Of a DNA stretch of 15,628 nt, positions 1-7,990 are shown piece after piece. A model generated the notes under the pieces. The model did no database searches. It was not told the DNA's origin and was given only the letters and a program-made list of their open reading frames with translations. Origin of the DNA: Comamonadaceae bacterium (GTDB lineage Bacteria; Pseudomonadota; Gammaproteobacteria; Burkholderiales; Burkholderiaceae_C); the NCBI GenBank assembly GCA_947374485.1, contig CANCCF010000079.1, positions 1 to 15,628 on the forward strand, written 5' to 3'. Positions within the stretch are counted from its first letter, which is position 1. Every line of letters starts with the position of its first letter. The translations under genes and the position numbers were made by a program.

Positions 1-1629
1 GCTGCGCCGCGCCAGATTGCGCACCTCGGCCGCCACCACGGCAAAACCCTTGCCCTGTTCACCGGCACGGGCAGCCTCCACCGCGGCATTCAAAGCCAGC
101 AGATTGGTCTGAAAGGCAATGCCATCGATGGTGCCGATGATTTCGCGCATGCGGCTGGAAGTGGTCTGCAGCGCGGCCATGCCGCTGACGGTTTTGCCCA
201 TCAGCGTGCTGGCATTGCCCGCTTCGGCATGCAGGCTCTTGGTCATCAGGCTGACCTCCTGCGCAGCCTCGGAGTTGCGCGCCACGGTGTCGCTGACCTG
301 GCCGACGTTCGAAGTGGCCTCTTCCAGGCTGACGGCCTGGGACTGCGTGCGCTCGGACAGCGAGTGGCCATCCTCAACCAGCTGCGCCCCCACATGCGTG
401 ACCATGCTGGAGGCGCTGCGCACATCGGCCACCAGGGTCGAAAGCACATTGAGCATGTTTTCAAACTCTTTGCTGATCACCGCGATTTCATCGCTGCCCG
501 GCACTTCCACGTGCACCGCCAGGTTGCCGCGCGTGCCCTCTGAAATAGCCGTATTCAGGGCCCGCATGCTGCGCAGCGTGGCCACGGAAAAGCACAGTAT
601 CAGGTACACCACCAGCAGCAGGCCCACGGCAGCCAGGCCCCCCAGCGCGCTGGCCTGCAGGAAAGCTTTGTCCTGGCGCGCCTGCAGTCTGGCAATGAGT
701 TGATTGGCTGCATCCTGCTGGAACAGGCGCCCGGCTTCCAGCAACTGCGCACCTGCCGTGAGCGCCGCCATGGTGGCCTCCGGCGTGCCAACCGTGGTCG
801 CCAGCGCGCGCAGTTGCGCGACATAGGCGCTGCTGGCCTGGAGCGCCTCACGGGCGCCCTGGGGCAGCAGCGTGTCACCCGTGCGTTCCATGGCATCCAG
901 GTTGTAGCCCACGGCCTGTGCCTGTTCCTCCAACACCCCGGCCATGCCGGACAGGGAGGTGGCCATCGCCTCCTGCTGCGCGGGATGGGCCAGCAAGGTT
1001 GCGGCCAGCGTGCGGGTGGCGCTGACCGACTCCATCCACATTAGCGCGCGCTGGGTCAGCAAGTCTTGCAGGTAATAGGTGTCGGCCACAGGATCGAGCA
1101 CCAGAGCCGACTCTTCGCTGACCAGGTTGATCAGGAGGCGCAGCCCTTTGGCTGCGGCGCCATGCGCCGCAGCGTACGCGGCGGGATCGGCCGCAGGCGT
1201 CTGTGGGACTTGCAGCAAGGCTTGTATGGGGGCTTGCTGGACTGGCCATTGTTTGGCCCATTGCGTGCCTGGGTGCTGCTGCACCCACGCCTCCAGCGCC
1301 ACCACTTCAGACTGCAGCTGCTGCAGCACAGCCGCACGGGCCTTGGCCGACTCGGGCTGGCCTGCCAGCAGGCCTTCGCTGTGCAGGTGTTGCACATCGT
1401 TGAGCACATCATCGAGCAGGTTCACCGTACGGGCGCCCAGCACTTCGCTGCGTGCCATGGTGAAGTCCGCGTAGAGGGTGGCCATCTGGAAGTACGTCAC
1501 CACCACCAGCGGCAGGCCCAGCAGCAAGAACATGGTACCCAGCTTGACCGGCATGCGCAGGCGCTGCATCAGATCCACACCTGGCCCCAGCCAGGATCCG
1601 GGACGGTAGGTCTTTGGTTCGATGCGCAT
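1..1629 (-). CDS. Methyl-accepting chemotaxis protein (3' end cut by window edge)
   Basis: Transmembrane chemoreceptor that would sense a ligand outside the cytoplasm and control CheA/CheW. The 543 visible codons are open from an ATG at 1629 to the window edge. A first membrane helix lies at about residues 31-48, followed by a long, largely helical extracytoplasmic region (about 50-320) containing the motif LDPVADTYYLQD near 178. A second membrane helix spans about 327-348, then a HAMP linker (about 350-400), then the coiled-coil signalling domain. The conserved hairpin tip is clear at about 504-540 (IAFQTNLLALNAAVEAARAG, then GKGFAVVAAEVRNLA). The sequence stops at ARRS, so the returning helix of the signalling domain and any C-terminal CheR/CheB tether are outside the window. 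A GGAG lies about 14 bases before the ATG, rather far for a Shine-Dalgarno. An in-frame GTG at 1644 is an alternative start. The gene lies 65 bases downstream of the receiver gene on the same strand. The ligand cannot be told from sequence. Confidence 0.95.
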   Translation of the reverse strand, partial: MRIEPKTYRPGSWLGPGVDLMQRLRMPVKLGTMFLLLGLPLVVVTYFQMATLYADFTMARSEVLGARTVNLLDDVLNDVQHLHSEGLLAGQPESAKARAAVLQQLQSEVVALEAWVQQHPGTQWAKQWPVQQAPIQALLQVPQTPAADPAAYAAAHGAAAKGLRLLINLVSEESALVLDPVADTYYLQDLLTQRALMWMESVSATRTLAATLLAHPAQQEAMATSLSGMAGVLEEQAQAVGYNLDAMERTGDTLLPQGAREALQASSAYVAQLRALATTVGTPEATMAALTAGAQLLEAGRLFQQDAANQLIARLQARQDKAFLQASALGGLAAVGLLLVVYLILCFSVATLRSMRALNTAISEGTRGNLAVHVEVPGSDEIAVISKEFENMLNVLSTLVADVRSASSMVTHVGAQLVEDGHSLSERTQSQAVSLEEATSNVGQVSDTVARNSEAAQEVSLMTKSLHAEAGNASTLMGKTVSGMAALQTTSSRMREIIGTIDGIAFQTNLLALNAAVEAARAGEQGKGFAVVAAEVRNLARRS

Positions 1630-1694
1630 GGCAGCTTTCAACACTCCAGGGTTTCCAACATTCTTATGAACTTAAATAGTAACCTTTTTGGTGC

Positions 1695-2111
1695 TTACCT
1701 TGGCCGCAGCACACGGCTAATTTCAGCCTGCAGGCGTTGCAGATCCAGTGGCTTGGTCAGATAGCCATCGGCCCCGGCTCTCTTGAAGCGCCCGGCATCG
1801 CCCGGCTCGTCATGGGCGGTGGCCATGATGACGGGCAAGTGCCCGCCCTCTGCCGCCTCTTTGCTGCGAATGGCGCCCAGGGCCTGCAGGCCGTCCATGT
1901 TCGGCATCATGACGTCCATCAGCACCAGGTCCACCCGCATCTTGGCCAGGCACTTCAGCGCCTTCTCACCGTCGCTCACCACCATGCCGGTGTGACCCAG
2001 CTGCGTCAAGAGCCCCACCAGCAGGCGCTGGTTGATGATGTTGTCTTCGGCCACCAGGACCTTCAGGGCCTGCGCTGCTGGCGCTCCGGCTTGCACGTTC
2101 ACACTACTCAT
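1695..2111 (-). CDS. Single-domain response regulator (stand-alone receiver)
   Basis: A 138-residue protein that is one CheY-like receiver domain with a short N-terminal tail and no DNA-binding or enzymatic output domain. The receiver residues are all present: acidic pair E22-D23 (VLVAEDN), phospho-acceptor D66 (LVLMDVMMPNMDG), T98 (VIMATAH) and K120 (YLTKP). The ATG overlaps the stop of the hybrid kinase by four bases (ATGA, 2108-2111), and no good Shine-Dalgarno precedes it, so translation is probably coupled to the kinase. Given that kinase's Hpt domain, the likely role is terminal phosphate acceptor of the relay, acting by protein-protein interaction. The downstream partner is unknown. 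The neighbouring chemoreceptor makes motility or chemotaxis one possibility, but this is inference. The receiver assignment itself is secure. Confidence 0.94.
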   Translation of the reverse strand: MSSVNVQAGAPAAQALKVLVAEDNIINQRLLVGLLTQLGHTGMVVSDGEKALKCLAKMRVDLVLMDVMMPNMDGLQALGAIRSKEAAEGGHLPVIMATAHDEPGDAGRFKRAGADGYLTKPLDLQRLQAEISRVLRPR

Positions 2112-5100
2112 GTTGTCGCTTGGCTCTCGGTTAGGTCAAATTGCAGTACCAGCTTTTCGCATTCGGCAGCGGCCAGTTCAAATTCCAGCTCGGCCATGGC
2201 CAGGTCCAGCGCCTGCAGGGCGTCTGCCAGCGCATCGCCCAGGCTTTGGCGCAGGGTGGCATGCAGCTCCATGGCCGCCATGTCAGAGCGCTGCAAGGCC
2301 TGCAGCAGGGTGCGCAGCTGGGCCCGCTCGGGCTGGCCCCAGGCGTTTGTCGCCGCAGCGGCAGGCAGCGCGGCTGGAGGGGCCTGCAAACGTGTGACCA
2401 CGCTCTCCAGCAAAGGCAACTGGTCGGCCAGCAAGGCGCCCAGGCGCAGCAGGGGTGCCTGGCCATCGGCCGCAGCCTGTGGCACCTGCACCTGGCGTTC
2501 GAGCTGTGCGGCCATGGCCGACAGGGCCATCGCGCCCACCGTGGCCGACAGGCCCTTGAAGCTGTGCAACTCGCGCTGGAGTCTGGCCCCATCGCGGGCC
2601 TGCTGCGCCTGCTCCAAGCGCGCCGGCAAGGCTCTGGCATCGGCCAAAAAGGCGCGCATGGCACTGTGCAGCAGCTTCCGGTCGCCACCCAGGCGCGCCA
2701 GAGCCTGCTCCACTTCGATGCCTGCAGGCCAGGGCGGTGCATCGCCATCGGGGGTCGCCTGTGCCGCAGGCCCGGGCCGTGCCGCTTGCGTTGTCTGCAG
2801 GTCAAGGTTTGAAGGCGGCGCCAGCGGCGGCGCTTCTGCCACCCACCCGGTGTGGGTGATCAGCGTCTGCACCAGCTGCTTGAGGTCAAAGGGTTTGCCC
2901 ACATGGTCGTTCATGCCCGCGGCCAGGCACGCCTCGCGGTCCGACTGCATGGCGTTGGCGGTCATGGCGATCACCGGCAGGCTGTGCAGGCGCGGGTCGG
3001 CACGCAGCAAACGGGTGGCACTCAGGCCATCCATCACCGGCATCTGCAAGTCCATCAGCACCACATCAAAAGGCGGCTGCGCTTCGCGCAGCGCCTGCAG
3101 CCCGAGCGCGCCATTGTCGGCCAGCGCCACGCGCGCGCCCTGGGCCTGCAAAAGCTCCTGCGCCACCTGCTGGTTGATGGGGTTGTCTTCCACCAGCAAC
3201 ACCCGCATGCCGGCCAGGCGCTTGGGGCTGGCCGCAACCCGGGCTGCCAGGACGCCGCTGCCACTTTGCGCCTGCTGCAGTGCGCGGGCAAACATGGGCA
3301 CGGTCAGGGGCTTGACCATCAGGCCATTGAGCAGTTCCTGCTCACGGTCGGTGCGCTGGGCCAGCGCGTCGCGGCTTTGGCGGCTCAGCAGGATCAGCAG
3401 GGGCGGCTTGCGGCTGCCATACAGGCGGCGCACGTTGCGCAGGGTTTCCCAGCCATCCATGCCGGGCATGTCGGCATCCACAAACAAGGCATCCACCGGG
3501 CTTGCTGCAGGTCCGCCCGGCTCGCCCAGCTGCTTGCGCAGCCAATCCAGCGCGGTGCTGCCGTTGGCGGCCTCGCGCACCGCCCAGCCCAGCGAGCGCA
3601 TCATGGCTGCGCTGGTGGCCAGGGCCTGGGGATTGTCGTCCACCAGCAAGGTGCGCAGCGGCGCGGTCGCAGGGGCGACCGCACTCTGCGCGGGGCCCGC
3701 CAGAACTGGCGCAAGGTCAAGCGCCTTGAAATCCAGCGTGAAACTGAAACTGCTGCCCTGCCCCGGCTGGCTGCTGAGCTGCAGCTCACCGCCCATCAGG
3801 CGTATCAACCGGGTCGATATCACCAGGCCCAGGCCGGTACCACCAAAGCGCCGGGTGGTGTTGGCTTCGGCCTGCGTAAAGGCGCTGAAGATGCGCGCCT
3901 GGTTCTCCGGCGCAATGCCGATGCCGGTGTCCACCACCGCAATGGCCACGCGCACGCGCTCGGCGCTCTGCGACAGCAGCGTCCAGCGGATCACGACTTC
4001 GCCGCGTTCGGTGAACTTGACGGCATTGCCCCCCAGGTTGATCAGGATTTGCTTGAGCCGCATGGCGTCGCCAATGAGCTCGCGTGGAAGCGCCGGGTCC
4101 AGGTCAAACACGAGGTCCACCGGTTTGGCGCCCAGGTTGGAGGAGAGGATGACCGACAGGTCACCCAGCAGGTTGTCGAGCGCAAAGGGCTCGGGGTTGA
4201 GCTGCATCTTGCCCGCCTCGACCTTGGAGAAGTCAAGGATGTCGTTGAGCAGGCCCAGCAGCGAGCGTGCCGCATTCACCGCCTTCTCGGTGTAGTCCTG
4301 CTGGTTGGCATTGAGGACGGTGTTGCGCAGCAGCTGCAGCATGCCCAGGATGGCGTTCATGGGGGTGCGGATTTCGTGGCTCATATTCGCCAGGAACTGG
4401 CTCTTGGCCACGCTGGACTGCTCGGCCAGGCGCATCGCCTCACGCAGGGAGGACTCGTATTCCTTTTGCTTGGAGATGTCGTAAATCACCGCCAGGTGGC
4501 CTTCGAGCGCGCCCTGCGCATCGCACATGGGCGAAAAGATCAGGCTGGCCTTGAAGCGCGTGCCGTTCTTGCGCACCAGCGTCCACTCCTGTTCTTCGCG
4601 GGTCTGCACCACGCGGGCAAAAACCTCGGCTGGCTGGGGCACGTGACCGAGCACCAGTGCCAGGGTGTCACACATGGCCCCCAGCTCAGCCGGGTCAAAA
4701 AAGTGGCTGGCGCTGTGCTGCCCTGCCAGGTCTTCAGCGGCATAACCGAGCAGATTTTCGGCACCGCGGTTGAAGACGCGGATGCCATGGTCCAGCCCCA
4801 GGGTCACCACGCCCACGGCGGTGGCCGAGTCGAGCACGTTTTGCAGCGTGGCCGAAGTCTGCGCCAGCGCGCGCTCGGCGTGCTTGCGCTCGGTGATGTC
4901 CATGTGCGTGCCATACACCCAGAGCGGCCGGCCGTCGTCCAGGCGCTGTGCGAGTTTGCCCTTGGCCAGCACCCAGATCCAGTGGCCCAGCTTGTGCTGC
5001 ATGCGCACTTCGATGTCATAGCCAGGGCGAACGCCTTGCAGGTGCTCCTGCATCAGCTGGGCCGAAGCCACCAGGTCATCAGGGTGCACCAGGCGCGACC

Positions 5101-7990
5101 AGGTGTCATAGCCCAGCGGCTCGAGTTCGGCCAGCGTGTAGCCCAGCATGCCCACGTATTGCTCGTTGTAAATGCTCTGCCCGGTCTGCACGTTCCACTC
5201 CCAGGTGCCCACATGGGTGCCTTCCAGAATGCTCTGCAGGCGCCTTTGCTCCTCGCCGCGCTGGGCGCTGGTGCGCTCGGCCGCCGCCGTGGCCCGCTTG
5301 AGTTCGGTGATGTCTACGCGAAAGCCCACCATGTGGCCATCGGCCATGCGCCGCTCGATGACCTTCAGCCAGCGGCCATCTGCCAGGCGCTGCTCCAGGT
5401 CCACATTGCCCTGGCGGTGCATGGCCATGCGCTCGGCCACCCACTCCTCCACACGCCCCAGCGCGTGCACGTACTGGCCGCGCTCGGCGCCGCCGCGGAT
5501 GATGCTCTCGAAGCTGGCGCCGGGCACCATCAGATCGGCCGAGCCGGCATAGACGGCGCGGTACTTGTCGTTGCAGAACACCAGCCGGTCGTCAGGGTCG
5601 TAGAGCACAAAGGCCTCGTTGGTGGCCTCGATGGCGCCGCGCAGCAGGGCGCCGCTGCGCTCCACTTCAAGCTGGCGCAGATGGTCTTTGGTGACATCCT
5701 GGAAGGCACCCACCATGCGCACCGGCCCGCTGTCATCGAAGCTGACCTCGCCGAACACCCGCACCCAGCGCTGTTCGCCCCAGGCGTTGCGCAGCTCCGC
5801 CACCATGTCCCAGGAGCTGCCGTCCTGCTCGGCGCGCTGCATGGCTTCGCGCACGCGCTGGCGGTGGGGCTCGGGGTAGAAGTTCAGCGCCGACTCCTCC
5901 GTGGGCTGGAAGTCCGAGGGCATGCCGTGGATGGCGCAGGTCTGGGCGCTGAAGACCAGGGCCCGGGTTTTCAGGTCAAGCTGCCAGGCGCCCACGCCGG
6001 CGATACGCCCGGCGCGGTCCAGAAAGGCCTCCATGTCGCGCAGGCTCAGCTCCACCTCCTTGGCGTCGGTGATGTCGGTGTGGATGCCGCCTATCCACTC
6101 GGCCCGGCCATCGGCACCGTGCGACATGACCTTGGCGCGGCTCGATATCCACATCCAGCTGCCGTCCTTGCGGCGCACCCGCACATCGCACGAATAGCCC
6201 TCGGTGCGCCCTGCAATGCACTCGGCCATGGCCAGGTTCAGGCGTTCACGGTCGCCCGGGTGCAGCAGCTGCTGCCAGAAGGCGTCTGCGCCGCCGCCGA
6301 CTTCTTCGCGTGAGAAGCCCATCATGGCGCCCCAGCGGTCGTTCCAGCGCTGCTCGCCCGTCAGCAGGTTGGACTCCCAGGTGCCCACGTTGGTACCCGA
6401 GAGGATGTTGTCGGCCCGCTCCTTCTCCAGCACCAGGGCGGCCTTGGCCAGCACTTCCTCGGTGATATCGCTTTGCACGGAGAGGTAGCCCTGCACCTGG
6501 CCCTTCTCACCCAGAATCGCCATCACCTCCAGATCCACCCAGTAGTCCTGCCCATTCTTGTTGCGCTGCAAGACCTGGATCTGCACGCGGCCGTCTTCAG
6601 CCACCCGGCGGTCAATGGTGGCGGCGGTGTCCGGATCGGCCAGCGGGCTGTGCAGCAGCAGGCTGGGCCGCCTGCCCAGGGTCTGGTCCGCTGAAAAGCC
6701 GGTCATGCGGGTAAAGCCCTCGTTGACCCAGGTGATGTGCCAGGCGGTATCGGCAAAGTACACCGCATTGGAGGTGCGCCTGGCGACCATGGCCAGGCGG
6801 TCGAGGTCTTGCGTCATGCCGTGGGCCAGTTCCAGGGCGCGCGCGCGCCCGGCCAGCAGCAGCCACAGCACCATGGCCCCCAGCACGCTCAGGCCCGACC
6901 CCAGCGCAGCACCCGCCAGGTGTTCGCGTGGTTGGTAGCCGGCTTCAAAGGCCGGGCTGGAATTGGTTCGCAGGTAAAACACCTGGTCGGCCAGCAGCAC
7001 CGGGCGCACCACCGAAAACTGGCTGGCGGCCTGGCGCTGCAGACTCCCGGGCGCACCTGCCTCGCCCGCGGGCATCAGGTTGTCATAGACCCGTGCAGCA
7101 GTGTCGAGTGCCGGGCTGTCAAAAAGCTGGAAATTGAGATGCTGCTGGTGCGCGAAGTGCCCACCGGCCACCAGCTCGGTAAACACCACCGGTGCATAGG
7201 CCCAGCCACGCAGGGCCTGCACCCGGGCCGCCTCGCTTTGCAGGTCAGCACCAGCCCGATAGACCGGCAGCAGAAACAGGAAGGCCGCGCGCTGCAGGGG
7301 GTCTTGCACCAGCGCCACGCGTGCGCTCAGTGCCGCCTGGCCGGAACGCATGGCGGCTTCGGCCGCGGCGCGGCGCACCGCTTCCGAGCCAATGTCAAAG
7401 CCTGCGGCACCGAGGTTGCGGCTCTCGGGCTCCAGGTAGCGGATGACAAACAGGTCGGGCTGTTGCCCACTGCTCTGCACCTGGTAGTGCGGTCGGCCGT
7501 CCTTCTGCACCGCTGCCACAAAGGCTTTCAGTGCGCCACGCGGTACCCGCTCGATATAACCCAGGCCGTGAAAGCCCGGATATTCCAGTCGCAGGTCGCG
7601 CGACTCAAGAAACTGCCTGAATTCGCGGTAAGACACCCCATCACTGGCGAGAAACAGGCCACGCACGCCGCCCAGCAGGTGTTCAAGCCCACTGATCTGG
7701 CCCTGCAGATCGGACTCCAGGTCCTCGGCCTCCTGCAGAAAACGGGTGTGCGCATCGGCATAGGCGCGCTGCTGGGCAGCCTGGGCGTAGTACACCGTGG
7801 CCACCAGACCCGCCAGCAGCGGCGCGAGCGAGAGCAGCAGCGGCCAGCGGTACCACAGGGCGTGCTGCTGGCGCCCCGCCAGGCTGCGCTGCTGTGAATA
7901 CTGTCGCAGCAGCACCACCGCCACGAAACCCGCTGCAAACACCAGCGGTATGCCGGCATAGAGCAGGATTTCGGGCAGGCCACTCTGCAT
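2108..7990 (-). CDS. Giant membrane hybrid histidine kinase: CHASE, six PAS, HisKA-HATPase, two REC, Hpt
   Basis: A 1960-residue inner-membrane sensor kinase for a His-Asp-His-Asp phosphorelay. Hydrophobic segments lie at about residues 8-28, 49-69 and 362-381. Between the last two is a CHASE-type sensor (about 85-335, with EYPGFHGLGYIERVP at 136-150). Six PAS modules follow at about 396-510, 522-643, 652-768, 778-896, 915-1034 and 1045-1173, most ending in the typical PAC signature (SDITE, TDITD, VDITE, MDITE). HisKA has phospho-acceptor H1205 (SHEIRTPMN). HATPase_c shows the N box around N1318/N1322, the G1 box DTGIGIAPE at 1354 and the G2 box GGTGLGL at 1383. Receiver 1 has D1451/D1452, D1505 and K1560. 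Receiver 2 has E1601/D1602, D1647, T1677 and K1699. Hpt has H1809 (HSFKGLSATVGA). A helical tail, about 1885-1955, is unassigned. The ATG directly follows the stop of the DUF1631 gene (TAAATG), and the stop overlaps the next receiver gene. The layout is BarA/EvgS-like in logic, but the signal is unknown. Confidence 0.96.
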   Translation of the reverse strand: MQSGLPEILLYAGIPLVFAAGFVAVVLLRQYSQQRSLAGRQQHALWYRWPLLLSLAPLLAGLVATVYYAQAAQQRAYADAHTRFLQEAEDLESDLQGQISGLEHLLGGVRGLFLASDGVSYREFRQFLESRDLRLEYPGFHGLGYIERVPRGALKAFVAAVQKDGRPHYQVQSSGQQPDLFVIRYLEPESRNLGAAGFDIGSEAVRRAAAEAAMRSGQAALSARVALVQDPLQRAAFLFLLPVYRAGADLQSEAARVQALRGWAYAPVVFTELVAGGHFAHQQHLNFQLFDSPALDTAARVYDNLMPAGEAGAPGSLQRQAASQFSVVRPVLLADQVFYLRTNSSPAFEAGYQPREHLAGAALGSGLSVLGAMVLWLLLAGRARALELAHGMTQDLDRLAMVARRTSNAVYFADTAWHITWVNEGFTRMTGFSADQTLGRRPSLLLHSPLADPDTAATIDRRVAEDGRVQIQVLQRNKNGQDYWVDLEVMAILGEKGQVQGYLSVQSDITEEVLAKAALVLEKERADNILSGTNVGTWESNLLTGEQRWNDRWGAMMGFSREEVGGGADAFWQQLLHPGDRERLNLAMAECIAGRTEGYSCDVRVRRKDGSWMWISSRAKVMSHGADGRAEWIGGIHTDITDAKEVELSLRDMEAFLDRAGRIAGVGAWQLDLKTRALVFSAQTCAIHGMPSDFQPTEESALNFYPEPHRQRVREAMQRAEQDGSSWDMVAELRNAWGEQRWVRVFGEVSFDDSGPVRMVGAFQDVTKDHLRQLEVERSGALLRGAIEATNEAFVLYDPDDRLVFCNDKYRAVYAGSADLMVPGASFESIIRGGAERGQYVHALGRVEEWVAERMAMHRQGNVDLEQRLADGRWLKVIERRMADGHMVGFRVDITELKRATAAAERTSAQRGEEQRRLQSILEGTHVGTWEWNVQTGQSIYNEQYVGMLGYTLAELEPLGYDTWSRLVHPDDLVASAQLMQEHLQGVRPGYDIEVRMQHKLGHWIWVLAKGKLAQRLDDGRPLWVYGTHMDITERKHAERALAQTSATLQNVLDSATAVGVVTLGLDHGIRVFNRGAENLLGYAAEDLAGQHSASHFFDPAELGAMCDTLALVLGHVPQPAEVFARVVQTREEQEWTLVRKNGTRFKASLIFSPMCDAQGALEGHLAVIYDISKQKEYESSLREAMRLAEQSSVAKSQFLANMSHEIRTPMNAILGMLQLLRNTVLNANQQDYTEKAVNAARSLLGLLNDILDFSKVEAGKMQLNPEPFALDNLLGDLSVILSSNLGAKPVDLVFDLDPALPRELIGDAMRLKQILINLGGNAVKFTERGEVVIRWTLLSQSAERVRVAIAVVDTGIGIAPENQARIFSAFTQAEANTTRRFGGTGLGLVISTRLIRLMGGELQLSSQPGQGSSFSFTLDFKALDLAPVLAGPAQSAVAPATAPLRTLLVDDNPQALATSAAMMRSLGWAVREAANGSTALDWLRKQLGEPGGPAASPVDALFVDADMPGMDGWETLRNVRRLYGSRKPPLLILLSRQSRDALAQRTDREQELLNGLMVKPLTVPMFARALQQAQSGSGVLAARVAASPKRLAGMRVLLVEDNPINQQVAQELLQAQGARVALADNGALGLQALREAQPPFDVVLMDLQMPVMDGLSATRLLRADPRLHSLPVIAMTANAMQSDREACLAAGMNDHVGKPFDLKQLVQTLITHTGWVAEAPPLAPPSNLDLQTTQAARPGPAAQATPDGDAPPWPAGIEVEQALARLGGDRKLLHSAMRAFLADARALPARLEQAQQARDGARLQRELHSFKGLSATVGAMALSAMAAQLERQVQVPQAAADGQAPLLRLGALLADQLPLLESVVTRLQAPPAALPAAAATNAWGQPERAQLRTLLQALQRSDMAAMELHATLRQSLGDALADALQALDLAMAELEFELAAAECEKLVLQFDLTESQATT

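Noticed and set aside
1737..4295. Plus-strand open frame of 852 codons antisense to the receiver and kinase
   Set aside because: Ser/Arg/Ala-rich without recognisable motifs; it spans the junction of two real opposite-strand genes.
2852..6313. Plus-strand open frame of 1153 codons antisense to the kinase
   Set aside because: His-, Gln- and Gly-rich composition without any domain, lying exactly opposite a kinase whose domains are unmistakable. It is a high-GC codon-bias shadow.
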